Source: Phytohabitans sp052068095 (GTDB taxonomy: Bacteria > Actinomycetota > Actinomycetes > Mycobacteriales > Micromonosporaceae). Taken from it: DNA of 64,000 bases. Positions 7,001 to 16,547 of the stretch are shown in pieces. The notes beneath the pieces are model-generated. The model saw nothing but the letters and a program-made list of their open reading frames with translations. It was not told where the DNA came from and did not search any database. Position 1 is the stretch's first letter. Each line of letters opens with the position of its first letter. The position numbers and the translations under genes were made by a program. Location of the stretch: positions 218,618 through 282,617 of the forward strand of contig NZ_JBQHDG010000015.1 in the NCBI RefSeq assembly GCF_052068095.1, written 5' to 3'.

Positions 7001-9379
7001 CTGCTGGCCCAGGGCTTCGGTCGGCTGATCCGCACCGAAACCGACCGAGGTGTGGCCCTGATCTGCGACCGGCGCGTGCAGTCGCCCAGCGCAGCCAACC
7101 AGATCCTGCTCTCCACACTGGCCGGACCTAGGCACGACGGTGGGCCTCAGATCCACCATGCGCGGGACCGCGAGGACGCCTGGCGGTACGCCATCAGGTT
7201 CGTAACCGGCGACGAACCGGACCTGACCGCGGCGCTGGAGCTGGCCGGCGACGACGTACAGGCGACTGTGGCCCGGCTGCGCCTGGTCGACGGCGAGGAT
7301 CCACAGGCCAACCTGCGCGAGGCCGCCCAGTTGCTGTTCGGGATCGAGCAGCTGCGGGACGCTCAGCTGCAGCTCATGGTCGCGCACCTACGCGGCGACG
7401 ACGCGCTCGGGATCCTGCCCACCGGAGCCGGCAAGTCGCTGTGCTTCCAGCTTCCCGCCTTGCTACGGCCGGAGGACCGCGCGACGGTGGTTGTCAGCCC
7501 GCTCGTTGCGCTGATCAAGGACCAGCTCGACGACTTGCGTGGGCGCCGCAGGTTGCGCGGGGTGCAGGGCATCACGGCCAACACACCGTCGAGTGTGCGG
7601 ACGGAGATCCTGCGCGACCTCGCCGAGGGCAAGGTGCGCCTGCTGTACGTGTCCCCGGAACGGTTGGTCCGTGACCCAGTGCTGCGGGTGGCGCTGGAAA
7701 GCCAGGACCTCGCCGGGCTGGTCGTGGATGAGGCACACTGCGTCAGCGCCTGGGGGCATGATTTTCGGCCCGAGTTCCGCCGGGTGGCCACCGCGGTGGC
7801 GCACCTGGGCCGGGCACCGCGGCTGGCCCTGACCGCCACAGCCGCACCGCAGGTCAGCCAGGACATCGAACAGACGCTCGAGCTCGCCGACCCCGTCCGG
7901 GTGGTGCGGCCAGCGGACCGCCCAAACCTCAGATTCCACGTGACCCGGGTGGCCGGCGAACGGGAACGCGCCCGGGAGCTGCTGCGCATCGTCACCGCGA
8001 TGGGTAAGGAGCCCGGGATCGTGTACGCCTCGCGGCGCGCGGTGACCGAGGAGGTGGCCGCCCTGCTGCGGCGCACCGGCGTGGGCGCCCGCCATTACCA
8101 CGCCGGCATGGTCCCTGAACAGCGAGAGGCCGTACAGGACGACTTCCTGGCCGGCACCACACAGGTCATCGTGGCGACCAAAGCGTTCGGCATGGGGGTG
8201 AACAAGCCGGACATCGGATGGGTGGTGCACTACGACCTGCCGGAGTCGCTCGACGCCTACGTCCAGGAGTCCGGCCGCGCCGCCCGCGATCCCGCGCTGC
8301 GCGGCGAGTGCGTGCTGCTGTTCAGCGGCGGCGACGTGATGCGGCGGCGGTCGCAGGCCACCGATTCCGAGCGGCAGACCCGGCTGTCCCAGGCGACCCG
8401 GCTGTTGGCACTGCTCGCGAGCGCGCGAAAGCGCAACGGTGACATCGTCTTCGATGCGGACGAGGCAGCCGAGGCCGTCGGCGTAGAGCCCGAGGAGCTG
8501 AACGTGCTGCTGGCGTGGCTGGAGCGCACCGACGCGCTCGTACAGCGGCCGGACTGCTCGGCCCGGGGCACGGTGAACGTAGGCACCCGCGAGCCGACTG
8601 ACCCCGACGAGCGCCGCAGGTTCCGTGAGCTGTCGGTCATCCTGAACCTGCGCCCGAAGGTCGCCAGCCGGATCGACTTCGACCGGCTGCAGGACGAGCG
8701 TGGCCTGGACCCCGACGACCTGGAGCGGGATCTCATCGCGTGGTCGCTGGACCGGCTGATCACATTCTCGTCGTCGCGCCGCTATCGGCGGATCAGGCTA
8801 CTGGCCGACCGAGTGGACGCCGCCGCGCTGGACCAGGAGGTCGGGCGCTGGAACGCCTGGCAGCGACGGCAGCTCGACGCGATCATCTCGTACGCGCAGG
8901 ACGGCGGGTGCCGCCGCTCGGCGATGGTGGCGTACTTCGGCTTCCCCGCGTACGCCTGCGGCCCTGAACATGAACCCTGCGACACGTGCGGCGGCCTGCC
9001 GGCGTGGCTGGACCTTCCCGCTTCAGCTGTTCCCGACCCTGAGCATCTGGTCAATGTGGACCTAGTAGCACTTCAGGCGATCGCCTGGGCCACTGCGGTG
9101 CCGGTCGGCCGCTACGGCGAGACGGGCCTGAAGGCAGCCGTTCTGGGTGTAGAGACCACTCCTGGCGGCCATCCACTCGGCGCGGGGCTGCGGAGATGCC
9201 CCCAGTTCGGGGCCCTGCGATACGTACGCGCGGCCGACCGGCGGTGGACGGAAGCGGTGGACCGGCTCGTCGGCGACGGGCTGGTGACGCGCGAGGCCGC
9301 GCGGCGGGAGCAGACGGCCTACACCAGCCTGACGATCACCGACGCGGGCCGCACGAGACTGGGAGTCCGGCATGTCTGA
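4082..9379 (+). CDS. DinG-RecQ double helicase fusion with LOTUS-like N-terminus
   Basis: 1765 residues holding two complete helicase engines. Residues 14-75 resemble a LOTUS/OST-HTH winged helix. Residues about 126-260 have the outline of a DEDDh exonuclease (VVGYGLD, RIDLRMLALL) but lack the catalytic DxE and the terminal H-A-D signature, so this part is probably inactive. A DinG/XPD-type helicase follows: Walker A APTGTGKS near 354, iron-sulfur cysteines (YIC, SCERHDC, RCPL, about 419-500), DEAH near 547 and QGFGRLIR. From about residue 1080 a RecQ helicase begins: PTGAGKS near 1113, DEAHCVSAWGHDFRPEF near 1215, ESGRAARD, and a zinc site (YACGP, CDTCGG) near 1625. DinG enzymes move 5' to 3' and RecQ 3' to 5'. 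The stop overlaps the next gene by 8 bp. The start could be later; a GGAGGG at about 4108 precedes only a CTG. Confidence 0.85.
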   Translation: MGHAAASISEGAVLSAILPPNIGRARDLLSDRGPLLIEDLATALRQAGVILSTQRLANLPQRYPEVFAFDGAGRLVAGYQLAQARRAGEDAPEAEDPVPEHATQVDSDEPTGHAWHEVPAPAPLQLDDIVVLHVADAAEGLVDIGAVRMRDGATAALSTGPGQSEALRQFVDGSAAVVGYGLDRVVTNADDLAAALPAVRIDLRMLALLHSPGHSSAGLSELCATLAIGLEGGGIVAQARAAADCVRILTEKVDHSDPSWQLARACLVAGGSDLARLVPAGSLPADASEGLRCADDPLLSPPAQAPEHRSAREGVRHVLSRLDELAFTPRRSQQEMAAAVAEVLDEGRRIAVEAPTGTGKSLAYLAAAAGRASRGRQPVVIATATKVLQQQLRRDVEKLQRSGLFGAPFRQLFGVGNYICAREVGTAVNTSEPDLDENHWLALAVAVRALALIPTGVWDDVRDHDVAATRPAYRAARDTLRTDAGSCERHDCDWVTRCPLYTRLASMRERPGVVVANHALVATWAKLAFEGRRSPGDASAAGASDLVFDEAHELEDSLTGAWTEAVGRRELLKLAARLDGKAGLDRQLRRIARIGPDLRRGRNLPALARQLRQACEDLSSAAHTYLHEYGGADDTAVMRYGIVQIRPEFRYLVERVRDVIDCLRPLTDALTAVESAARQATAGAPPQTSALLRSLAARAGGTAAAAEEATRVLDRLRELPDEQLWVYLLSIPATDENGRGDEPAAADWTFECIPIDVGEAFGQAIVRPARSVTLTSATLTTGGTFDFLASRLGIRIEPGSVEPEIFEGRQLASPFDHATQSAVVLTSHLPVPVPSQEREFVEDLARDQVGLLSLTGGRAMTLFAARRRMQAVAERVRARADELAGRGVQLLIQGEAGAAEIAQRFRSEPGTVVYGLRSYWQGFDAPGDTLSYLVIEKPPYPHVDDPVVGARARAIADRGGDPFLEYVVPKTAILLAQGFGRLIRTETDRGVALICDRRVQSPSAANQILLSTLAGPRHDGGPQIHHARDREDAWRYAIRFVTGDEPDLTAALELAGDDVQATVARLRLVDGEDPQANLREAAQLLFGIEQLRDAQLQLMVAHLRGDDALGILPTGAGKSLCFQLPALLRPEDRATVVVSPLVALIKDQLDDLRGRRRLRGVQGITANTPSSVRTEILRDLAEGKVRLLYVSPERLVRDPVLRVALESQDLAGLVVDEAHCVSAWGHDFRPEFRRVATAVAHLGRAPRLALTATAAPQVSQDIEQTLELADPVRVVRPADRPNLRFHVTRVAGERERARELLRIVTAMGKEPGIVYASRRAVTEEVAALLRRTGVGARHYHAGMVPEQREAVQDDFLAGTTQVIVATKAFGMGVNKPDIGWVVHYDLPESLDAYVQESGRAARDPALRGECVLLFSGGDVMRRRSQATDSERQTRLSQATRLLALLASARKRNGDIVFDADEAAEAVGVEPEELNVLLAWLERTDALVQRPDCSARGTVNVGTREPTDPDERRRFRELSVILNLRPKVASRIDFDRLQDERGLDPDDLERDLIAWSLDRLITFSSSRRYRRIRLLADRVDAAALDQEVGRWNAWQRRQLDAIISYAQDGGCRRSAMVAYFGFPAYACGPEHEPCDTCGGLPAWLDLPASAVPDPEHLVNVDLVALQAIAWATAVPVGRYGETGLKAAVLGVETTPGGHPLGAGLRRCPQFGALRYVRAADRRWTEAVDRLVGDGLVTREAARREQTAYTSLTITDAGRTRLGVRHV

Positions 9380-12300
9380 GCGGGTCACCGTCGAACGCAC
9401 GCTCACCGAGGAGATGCTCAACCTCGGTGAGATACCGCTCGGCCCGGCCGAGCAGCGCCGCCTCCGGCTCGGCGATCACTCAACCGCCCTGGTGCTCATC
9501 GCGGACCGCGACGAGGTGCCGGCGGTGTGGACTGCCGGCCGGCGCCGGCTGACCGGCGAGGCGCTGCTTGAGCACCTGCAGGACACCGGCCGAGTCGGTG
9601 ACCTGGTCCGGCTGGAGCGGCAGGGCGACGGCCCGATCGATCTGGTGGTGCGCACCCCCGCCCGCGGACTGTCGGCAGGCGGCCGTGACTGGTCGCGGTC
9701 GCTGCCGCAACGCGAGGAGCCCGCCCGGCGGGAGAGCGCCAGTCAACTTCGGGCGCGGCGGCGGGCGAGCAGCGGAGCGCGGTACCGGCTGCGTCAACGC
9801 GAGGAGTACGCGTGGCACGGCGACGTCGGTTTCCTTCGGGAGGCCCGTTCCAGCCTGCTGGAGGCGCTTCGCAGCCGTGGCTGGGATCCGGCCGACGCCG
9901 TACAGATGCGGCTGGAAGGCGAGCGGCTCGCCACACTGGACCAGTTCGAGGAGTTGCTCGCCGTGGACGCGGCGCACATCGAGCACATGCCGCACCAGGA
10001 GGCAGCGGCGCGCACGGTGCTGGCCCGCATGAACGGACGCGGCATACTGGCCGACGAGGTTGGCTTGGGCAAGACCGTCGAGGGTGGACTGGTCCTCAAG
10101 GAGCTGTTGCTGCGCGGCCTTGCGGAGCGCGTCCTGATCGTCTGCCCGGCACCGCTGCGCGAACAATGGCGCGACGAGCTGAAGACCAAGTTCGACGAAG
10201 ATTTCGTCGTGATTGTCAGCGGCCAGGATAGCGCTGCCTTCAGCCAAATCCGCATGATCATGACCCTGCAGCTTCTGCTGCGCAATGCTGACCGCCTCGG
10301 CGCCCCGTTCGACCTGGTCATCGTTGACGAGGCGCACCGGCTGGCCGGATCCGGTGCCCGCCGCACCCGCGAGGTCGTCGGCCAACTCGTGCGGCAGGCG
10401 CCTCGGGCGCTGTTTCTGACCGCCACGCCGGTGCAGAACAACCTGCTGGAGCTGTACCGGCTGGTCGAGCTGTTGCGGCCGGGCACGTTCCGGTCCGAGC
10501 GTGACTTTCGCGACCGCTTCGTCCATCGAAGCGATCCACGCCGGCCAGTCAACGCGCCTGAGCTGCGTAAGCTGGTCAGCAGCGTCGTGGTGCGCACCAC
10601 CAGGCAGCAGGCCGGCGTCGACAAGGTACACCGGATGCCTCCGCAGGATCACGGCGTCCACCTGACGCCGCCGGAGCGACAGCTCTACGACCTGGTCCTG
10701 CGCACCCTCCGGCACCGCATGACTGCACCCGGTGACCACAGCCGGCGCAGGAGCCTGGCCCACAAGCTCACCGCGTCTCCGCATGCCATGTCCCGCAGCG
10801 CGCTGCGGATGGCCGAGGGGCACCCCGACCCGCTGATGCGTGCCGCGCTGACGGAGATCGGTCACCTGGCCGGCGAAATCCACCACACCGCCCGGGAGCA
10901 GACCGCCCTGAAGATCGTCCGCAAATGGCTGGACGAGCATGGCCGAGTGCTGCTGTTCACCCAGCACACCCAGACCCTGGACGGCCTGCTGCGCCTGATG
11001 GACGCTGAAGGGATCGCCGCCGTGCCTTTCCACGGCAGCATGGCCCACTCCGCGCGAGCCGAGTCGGTGGCCGACTTCCGCTCCGGCAAGGCCCAGGTCC
11101 TGGTATCCACCGACGCCGGCGCCGAGGGTCAGAACCTGCAGGTGAGCAACTGCGTGCTCAACTACGACCTGCCATGGAACCCGATGCGAGTCGAGCAGCG
11201 CATCGGCCGAGTGCACCGGCTGACCCAGACCCGCGACGTGCACATCGCCAACATCTTCGCCCGGGACACCCTCGACGAGGCCGTCTACCGGCTGCTGCAC
11301 GATAAGCTGGCCATGTTCGAGCTGCTTTTCGGCCAGGTCGTGACGGTCCTCGGCGAGCTTGACGGCGACCAGGACGCCACCATGGAGAAGCGGATCCTGG
11401 AGGCGCTGCTGGAGAAGAGCGACGCGACCATGCAGCGCCGCCTCGACGCGCTGGGTGCGGAGCTGGAGCAGGCCCGCACCAAGGCGATGCACATGATCAC
11501 TACCGACAGCGGGCTAAGCGCGTGGCTGGCCCAGCGGCAAGAGGAGCGCCAGCAACGCGCCGCCCAGCCCCAAGCCAGGGAGTTGCTGCCACAGCCCGCG
11601 GACCGACCCCGCCGCCGCCAGCAGGACCTGGAGCGGTTCGTGTGCCGGTTCCTGGAGATGGCAGGCGCCGAGCTTTCGCAACCCGAGGAAGGGCTCACAC
11701 GGGTCAAGCTGCCTGCTGATATGGACTCAGCGTTCGACGGCCGTGATGAGTTGTTCCTGGCCTTCACCCATACCGCGCTGGACCTCCATCCGGAGGCGGA
11801 GTTGTGTGTGGTCGGATCGGAGGTCTTCGACGAACTGCTGCGCGTACTGCGTGAGCACGGCGATCTGACCGGATCGATCGCCGAGCTTCCCGCAATACCG
11901 CAAGAACCCGTGCTCGCGCACGTGCCCGGCGTGGTGCTGCGCCAGCGGCGCTTGCAGCCCACCGGCGACTGGTCGGCGCGCGCCACGTACCGCGTGCAGG
12001 AGGGCGCGACCAGTGGCAACCAGCGGCTGGTTTCGGTTGACGTGGGCCCGGCTCGCAGGCCGGACGCCCCACGGGTGGCGATCCTGGACGGCGCGCCGCC
12101 TCCGGCGCAGCTCACCGAGTCCGGCGTGCTGGAAGCGGTGGAACGCCAGGCCGCCAGCGACCTCGCCGAGCAGCTCCGGCAGGCTCGGCAGGCCGAGGAG
12201 CGGCGGCAGGCCGAGTCCCGCGACCGCATGCTTGACAACCTGCGCGAACAGTTGGCTGAGACGGAGCAGACCCTGCTTAGCCGGGGCGTGGCCGGGTACG

Positions 12301-15300
12301 AGGAGCTGACCGAGCGGCATCAGCAGCTCTCCCGGGCGATCCGGACCGCTGAACAGTCATCGGTGGCCCCGGACCAGACCGAGCTGCGGGCCGAGCTGCT
12401 CACGCTGGAGGTACACGGCTCCGACCAGCTTGAGGTGGTCGAGTACTGGGAGCGTACCGCCGGCGGCGGGCGGGAGCTACGCTACGCCTGGACCGGGGAT
12501 CTTGCCGACCACGGGCTGCGCTGCGAGGCCACCGGCGAGCCATTGACCACCATGGCCCTGTGCACAGATATGCACGTCGTCGACGCCTCGGCGCTGGTCC
12601 GATGCGACCTGTGCAACGAGGACCGGTGCGCCGCCTGCGGACCGCAACGCGTCGTCGTGCCCTGCGCGGCCTGCCAAGGCCACGCGTGCGGACCGTGCCG
12701 CTTCGACGGGGCATTATGCGCCGAGTGCCGCGACCCACATCGGGCGCCCGACCTGGACACCGAGTGGGAGCATGGCTGGCGGCTCGGCGCCGGCACGCAT
12801 CTGCTAGTGGGCACTCGACACGCGACGTTCGTCGGTCCCGCCGGGCGCCGCGTCGACCTCGTCCCGGACGCCGATGTGGACGATCCGCTGCGCGTACGGC
12901 TGCGAGGGCTGGCCGCGCGCTTCGGGCTTCCCGCTAGCGCGGGCCTGGTCGCCGCGGCGCGCATCCCCGCGGCTGAGGAGTTGGCCGGGGAGGCAGCCTG
13001 GTCCGACGTGGAGCAGTCGGTGTGGTGGACGTGCCTTCCCAGCACTGGCGGACAGGTGGACGCGGAGCTCGGCGATCTGCTGCCCGAGATCACCGGGCCC
13101 GCGGTGGTAGGCGAGGTCAACGCCGGTTTCGACGGCCTGCTCGCCGAACTCCGCGGCCGCGAGCCGGCGCCTCCCGTACCGGCCGTCGCCGCCGTGCCGT
13201 TCGCCGTGGTCCGCCGGGTCGACCTTCGCGGCGCGCGGATCACCTACCGGGAGCTTTGGCACGAGGGGGCCGGCGAACCGATGGTCGCCGCCGCCGACAC
13301 GCAACCACTGCTGCCTAGCCGGCACGAGGTGTCGCCGTTCTGCCGGCCGGTCGCCCGCGCCACAGTAGGCCCGGTCACCATCGAGTTCGACGGCCTGCAC
13401 CGTTCATATGTTGGCCTGCTGACGGATGGCTCACGCACCTCGACGATCTTTGTTCCGGGTTGGTCGGCGGCCACGGTCGGGATGGAGGAGAAGTTCGCCG
13501 GGTTGGTTACCGCGGCCGGGCTACCGCCGACCCGGCGGGTCGTCCGCCACCCGTGGCCAGGCGTGGCCGCCACCGAACTGCGCTACCTCGACGCCGCGCC
13601 GGACACCGAGGCACACCGCAAGGTCAGCACATTGTGGACTCTGGTCGACTCGGCGGAAGGCGAAATCGACGCCGCGGCGGCGGTCACCGACGTGGAACCG
13701 GTCGAGTTCGCAGGCGCGAAGCCCGTCGCCAACGAGCCGCTACGGCACCTCCTGGAAGTCATGGACGAGCCGGTGACGTCCAGCGCCATCGCGCCATGCC
13801 TGCTCGTCGACGAAGAGTGGCGCTCGCCGCACGGACGGGCCGAACGCAGATATCTTGTCGCACCGGCGACGCCGATCCAGCGGAGTTTGCTGACCGGGCG
13901 GCTGCTGGTACATCCCGGTGGCTCGGTGGCCGCGCCGCTCGACGGCCCCAGCACCGACGACGACCCGGTCACGGTGGACACTTGCGGGCACCTCATCGGT
14001 GCTGGGCGGTCGATGCCGTGCCCGGTCTGCGCTCGGGTGTACGGCCCCTGCTGCGCCCCCCACCGCACCGTCGTGAGCTGCCGTACGTGTCGACGGCCTG
14101 CGTGCGGCGTGTGCCGTTCAGCCAGCACGCCGGCTTTCGAAGCCACCCAGTGCCAGCGGTGTGGCGACTACTCGTGCGCTGACTGCTCGCGGCGGCTGCC
14201 GGTGCGCGGCTGCACACTGTGCGGCCGGATTGTGTGCGCGGCCTGCACCGGCGATGGCAACCTCTGCGGCACCTGCCGCAGCCTCGCGCCGGCAACGGAC
14301 GACGAGCTGGCTGCGCTGCCGGACGAGCTAGCAGCTGGCGGTCTTGCCGTCCTGATCGGACATGACCCTGCCGGTTCAGTCGCGCTACTGGCTGGCGAAC
14401 ACCGCGCTGAGGTCGCCGTGTTCTCCGCGACCGGCCTGCACCGCTGGGAGACGGCACACCCGGACGCGCGCCAGGTGCTTCAGGCACGCATCGCCGCCGC
14501 GCATCTGGCCGGCACCGGTGACATTGAGATCCAGGTGGTCGACGGAAGCGTGCCGCCGTTCTCCGAGGGTGCGATTGTGCTACTGCGGCACGGCTCGACA
14601 CGCCTGGTTTGGGGCGTCCTGAACGACGGTGCGCTCCGGGCCGGCGACGCGCCAACCGTGCCGGGCCGAAATGTCGCCGGCCCCCCAAATCAGGATCTGC
14701 TCGAGGAACTGAACCAGGCACTACAGGCGGCCGGAACGAAGCTTCGCCTGCCAGCACCCACCTCCGCCCCTCGCGACGAGGTGATCCGCCGCGTGGCGAG
14801 CGTCGCCCACCTGCCCACCGGCCGGGGTGCCGTTGTCGTCTCACGGCAGGCCACCGAATCCGCAGTCCTTATCGACTCGCGAGGGCTGGTCCGTCGTACG
14901 GCCATTGGCCCCACGGTCACCGAGGAGGTCGCTGAGTGGCGGCCAGCTAACGAACCCATTCCGTGGGCCGGCCACGGCTGGATGCCTGCCCCGGACCTCG
15001 TCGCGGTCGCGGCAAAGGACGGATTCACCGCCGTGCTCGCCGCGGTGGGCGCCCACGCCCTCCTTGGCGTCCAGCATGGCGTGCAGGCACCTGCGTGGTA
15101 CATGGTGACCGAACCCGCCTGGGACGACCTCGCCCGCGGCGCGCTCGGGGCCGCCCTGCTCGGCCGGCCCGCCCTGCTCTCGGTGAACGCCATCACCGCC
15201 CCGAGAACCCTGATCGGCCCTGCCGTCATCAACAGCCGTCGGATAGCACGACGCGTCTGGCCAGATCCGGTCCTGGCCAGCCCTGACGCAGCGCCGCTGC

Positions 15301-15977
15301 CCAAACCGGCCATACCGCCCGCGACAGCGCTCGCGCAGATACTGCCGCACGTCAAGGTCGCAGCGCCTCACCCTCGCGACGAACTACCCGCCACGCTGAC
15401 GTCGGCCCTGCGCCAACGCCTCAGCGACCACACAGAGAACCGTGTCCGCGGCGGCATCGGGCTCCGCGTGGAGGAGGACTGGCAGCTGCCCGACGGCACC
15501 CCGATCAAGGTGGGCTACCGGGTAGCACCGAACGCCACCAACGGCTACCTCCCCGACGCGGTGACGGGCCAACCGCTGCGCCTCGCCCACGTATGCCGCA
15601 GCCACCACGTCGTCAGTGGCCTGGAGATATGTTCAACATGCCGGACCGGCACGTGCGGCGCATGCCCGGACTCGGTACGACCCTGTGCCCTTTGCGGCGA
15701 CCGGCTGTGTGGGCGCTGCGTTGCCAACACATACGGCTGTTGCCAAGCGTGCGCCGCCCTCCGCAAGGTCGGCGTCCTCAGTCGAAGCCGCCTCGGCATT
15801 CCCCGGGGAGCAGATGGCTGGCATGGCCAGAGCCGTACGGTGCGGGTCATCGTCCGCAGGATCGGCGACCAGTGGTTCTTGGAACGTGCGAGCGACGCGG
15901 CGCCGATCACGACGGCCCTCACGGGAGACCGGCTACTACTCGCCCAGCGAGTGCTCGGTGGGCGAGCAACAGGCTGA
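9372..15977 (+). CDS. Giant SNF2-family helicase with three cysteine-rich zinc modules
   Basis: 2201 residues, ATG inside the end of the DinG-RecQ gene. The N-terminal third is an SNF2/HepA-type ATPase: ADEVGLGKTVEGG near residue 226, VDEAHRLAGSGARR near 316, TATPVQNN, and a helicase C part with STDAGAEGQNLQ and EQRIGRVHRLTQ (about 580-620). A coiled-coil stretch rich in A, E, Q and R lies near 935-1010. Then come three treble-clef or RING-like Cys clusters at about 1077-1125, 1537-1637 and 2073-2130, each with many CxxC pairs (RCDLCNEDRCAACG; CRTCRRPACGVC; CALCGDRLCGRC). Two clusters are introduced by a similar TGxPL segment, so the tail looks like a repeated module. No nuclease motif is apparent. 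SNF2 ATPases translocate on double-stranded DNA and occur in several defence systems. Coupled translation suggests it works with the DinG-RecQ protein. Confidence 0.85.
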   Translation: MSERVTVERTLTEEMLNLGEIPLGPAEQRRLRLGDHSTALVLIADRDEVPAVWTAGRRRLTGEALLEHLQDTGRVGDLVRLERQGDGPIDLVVRTPARGLSAGGRDWSRSLPQREEPARRESASQLRARRRASSGARYRLRQREEYAWHGDVGFLREARSSLLEALRSRGWDPADAVQMRLEGERLATLDQFEELLAVDAAHIEHMPHQEAAARTVLARMNGRGILADEVGLGKTVEGGLVLKELLLRGLAERVLIVCPAPLREQWRDELKTKFDEDFVVIVSGQDSAAFSQIRMIMTLQLLLRNADRLGAPFDLVIVDEAHRLAGSGARRTREVVGQLVRQAPRALFLTATPVQNNLLELYRLVELLRPGTFRSERDFRDRFVHRSDPRRPVNAPELRKLVSSVVVRTTRQQAGVDKVHRMPPQDHGVHLTPPERQLYDLVLRTLRHRMTAPGDHSRRRSLAHKLTASPHAMSRSALRMAEGHPDPLMRAALTEIGHLAGEIHHTAREQTALKIVRKWLDEHGRVLLFTQHTQTLDGLLRLMDAEGIAAVPFHGSMAHSARAESVADFRSGKAQVLVSTDAGAEGQNLQVSNCVLNYDLPWNPMRVEQRIGRVHRLTQTRDVHIANIFARDTLDEAVYRLLHDKLAMFELLFGQVVTVLGELDGDQDATMEKRILEALLEKSDATMQRRLDALGAELEQARTKAMHMITTDSGLSAWLAQRQEERQQRAAQPQARELLPQPADRPRRRQQDLERFVCRFLEMAGAELSQPEEGLTRVKLPADMDSAFDGRDELFLAFTHTALDLHPEAELCVVGSEVFDELLRVLREHGDLTGSIAELPAIPQEPVLAHVPGVVLRQRRLQPTGDWSARATYRVQEGATSGNQRLVSVDVGPARRPDAPRVAILDGAPPPAQLTESGVLEAVERQAASDLAEQLRQARQAEERRQAESRDRMLDNLREQLAETEQTLLSRGVAGYEELTERHQQLSRAIRTAEQSSVAPDQTELRAELLTLEVHGSDQLEVVEYWERTAGGGRELRYAWTGDLADHGLRCEATGEPLTTMALCTDMHVVDASALVRCDLCNEDRCAACGPQRVVVPCAACQGHACGPCRFDGALCAECRDPHRAPDLDTEWEHGWRLGAGTHLLVGTRHATFVGPAGRRVDLVPDADVDDPLRVRLRGLAARFGLPASAGLVAAARIPAAEELAGEAAWSDVEQSVWWTCLPSTGGQVDAELGDLLPEITGPAVVGEVNAGFDGLLAELRGREPAPPVPAVAAVPFAVVRRVDLRGARITYRELWHEGAGEPMVAAADTQPLLPSRHEVSPFCRPVARATVGPVTIEFDGLHRSYVGLLTDGSRTSTIFVPGWSAATVGMEEKFAGLVTAAGLPPTRRVVRHPWPGVAATELRYLDAAPDTEAHRKVSTLWTLVDSAEGEIDAAAAVTDVEPVEFAGAKPVANEPLRHLLEVMDEPVTSSAIAPCLLVDEEWRSPHGRAERRYLVAPATPIQRSLLTGRLLVHPGGSVAAPLDGPSTDDDPVTVDTCGHLIGAGRSMPCPVCARVYGPCCAPHRTVVSCRTCRRPACGVCRSASTPAFEATQCQRCGDYSCADCSRRLPVRGCTLCGRIVCAACTGDGNLCGTCRSLAPATDDELAALPDELAAGGLAVLIGHDPAGSVALLAGEHRAEVAVFSATGLHRWETAHPDARQVLQARIAAAHLAGTGDIEIQVVDGSVPPFSEGAIVLLRHGSTRLVWGVLNDGALRAGDAPTVPGRNVAGPPNQDLLEELNQALQAAGTKLRLPAPTSAPRDEVIRRVASVAHLPTGRGAVVVSRQATESAVLIDSRGLVRRTAIGPTVTEEVAEWRPANEPIPWAGHGWMPAPDLVAVAAKDGFTAVLAAVGAHALLGVQHGVQAPAWYMVTEPAWDDLARGALGAALLGRPALLSVNAITAPRTLIGPAVINSRRIARRVWPDPVLASPDAAPLPKPAIPPATALAQILPHVKVAAPHPRDELPATLTSALRQRLSDHTENRVRGGIGLRVEEDWQLPDGTPIKVGYRVAPNATNGYLPDAVTGQPLRLAHVCRSHHVVSGLEICSTCRTGTCGACPDSVRPCALCGDRLCGRCVANTYGCCQACAALRKVGVLSRSRLGIPRGADGWHGQSRTVRVIVRRIGDQWFLERASDAAPITTALTGDRLLLAQRVLGGRATG

Positions 15978-16017
15978 CACGGGACGGCGCGGATCAGTCC
16001 GCCGAGGTCCCGCAGGC

Positions 16018-16046
16018 TTGACATCTGCGTAGAGGAGATTCAGCAT
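16018..16046 (+). promoter_or_regulatory. Weak candidate promoter upstream of the small RAMA-like gene
   Basis: TTGACA at 16018-16023 is followed 17 bp later by CAGCAT, which matches only half of the -10 consensus. It lies in the 107-bp gap after the giant SNF2 gene, ahead of a short ATG-GAG-ACG-CTG-TAA leader and the GTG at 16085. Confidence 0.25.
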
Positions 16047-16084
16047 GGAGACGCTGTAAGTTCTTAGAGTTCTTTGGAGGGCAC

Positions 16085-16486
16085 GTGGCCACCGTAGATA
16101 TCGACGACACCACCGATCAGTACTTGGAGTTCGCCGCGAACGTCGGCGGGGTCACCAAGGGCCAGATCGTCGCCCAACTCGTCGCCGCGGCCAGAACCAG
16201 GGTGGAGCCTCCGGCGGGGCCCAAGAGGAGCAACCAGAACGGGGTGGCGATACACGCGGACTACGACGGCCACCGCACCCGGGCCCGGTTCATCCCCGGC
16301 CCAGGCCGCATCGAGATCACGGACGGACCGCTCGCCGGCACCACATTCCGCACCCCCAGCGAAGCCGCACGAGCGGTTGTCGGCCACTACAAGCCCGCCG
16401 TCTCCCCACATAGGAATGGCTGGGTGTTCTGGTTCGTCACCGCGAACGGAGAGCCGCTACAAAGCATCCGCCACAGTCGTCCGTGA
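16085..16486 (+). CDS. Small RAMA/DUF4357-like DNA-modification-associated protein
   Basis: 133 residues from a GTG preceded by TTTGGAGGG. Residues 1-40 could form a ribbon-helix-helix or similar N-terminal unit (VDIDDTTDQYLEFAANVGGV). Residues about 55-130 have the pattern of the RAMA/DUF4357 domain: YDGHRTRARFIPGPGRIEI, a TPSEAARAVVG helix and NGWVFWFV. In other proteins this domain accompanies restriction enzymes and adenine methylases and is predicted to recognise modified DNA. It sits between the giant SNF2 helicase and the RelE-UvrD-like helicase, all on the plus strand, and could supply target recognition. The domain call is by eye. Confidence 0.55.
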   Translation: MATVDIDDTTDQYLEFAANVGGVTKGQIVAQLVAAARTRVEPPAGPKRSNQNGVAIHADYDGHRTRARFIPGPGRIEITDGPLAGTTFRTPSEAARAVVGHYKPAVSPHRNGWVFWFVTANGEPLQSIRHSRP

Positions 16487-16547
16487 CGCCGCTCGATAGG
16501 CTTTGTCAGCGCGCCCTGCAATCCTCCGCTACGAAAGGCTCGCGCCC

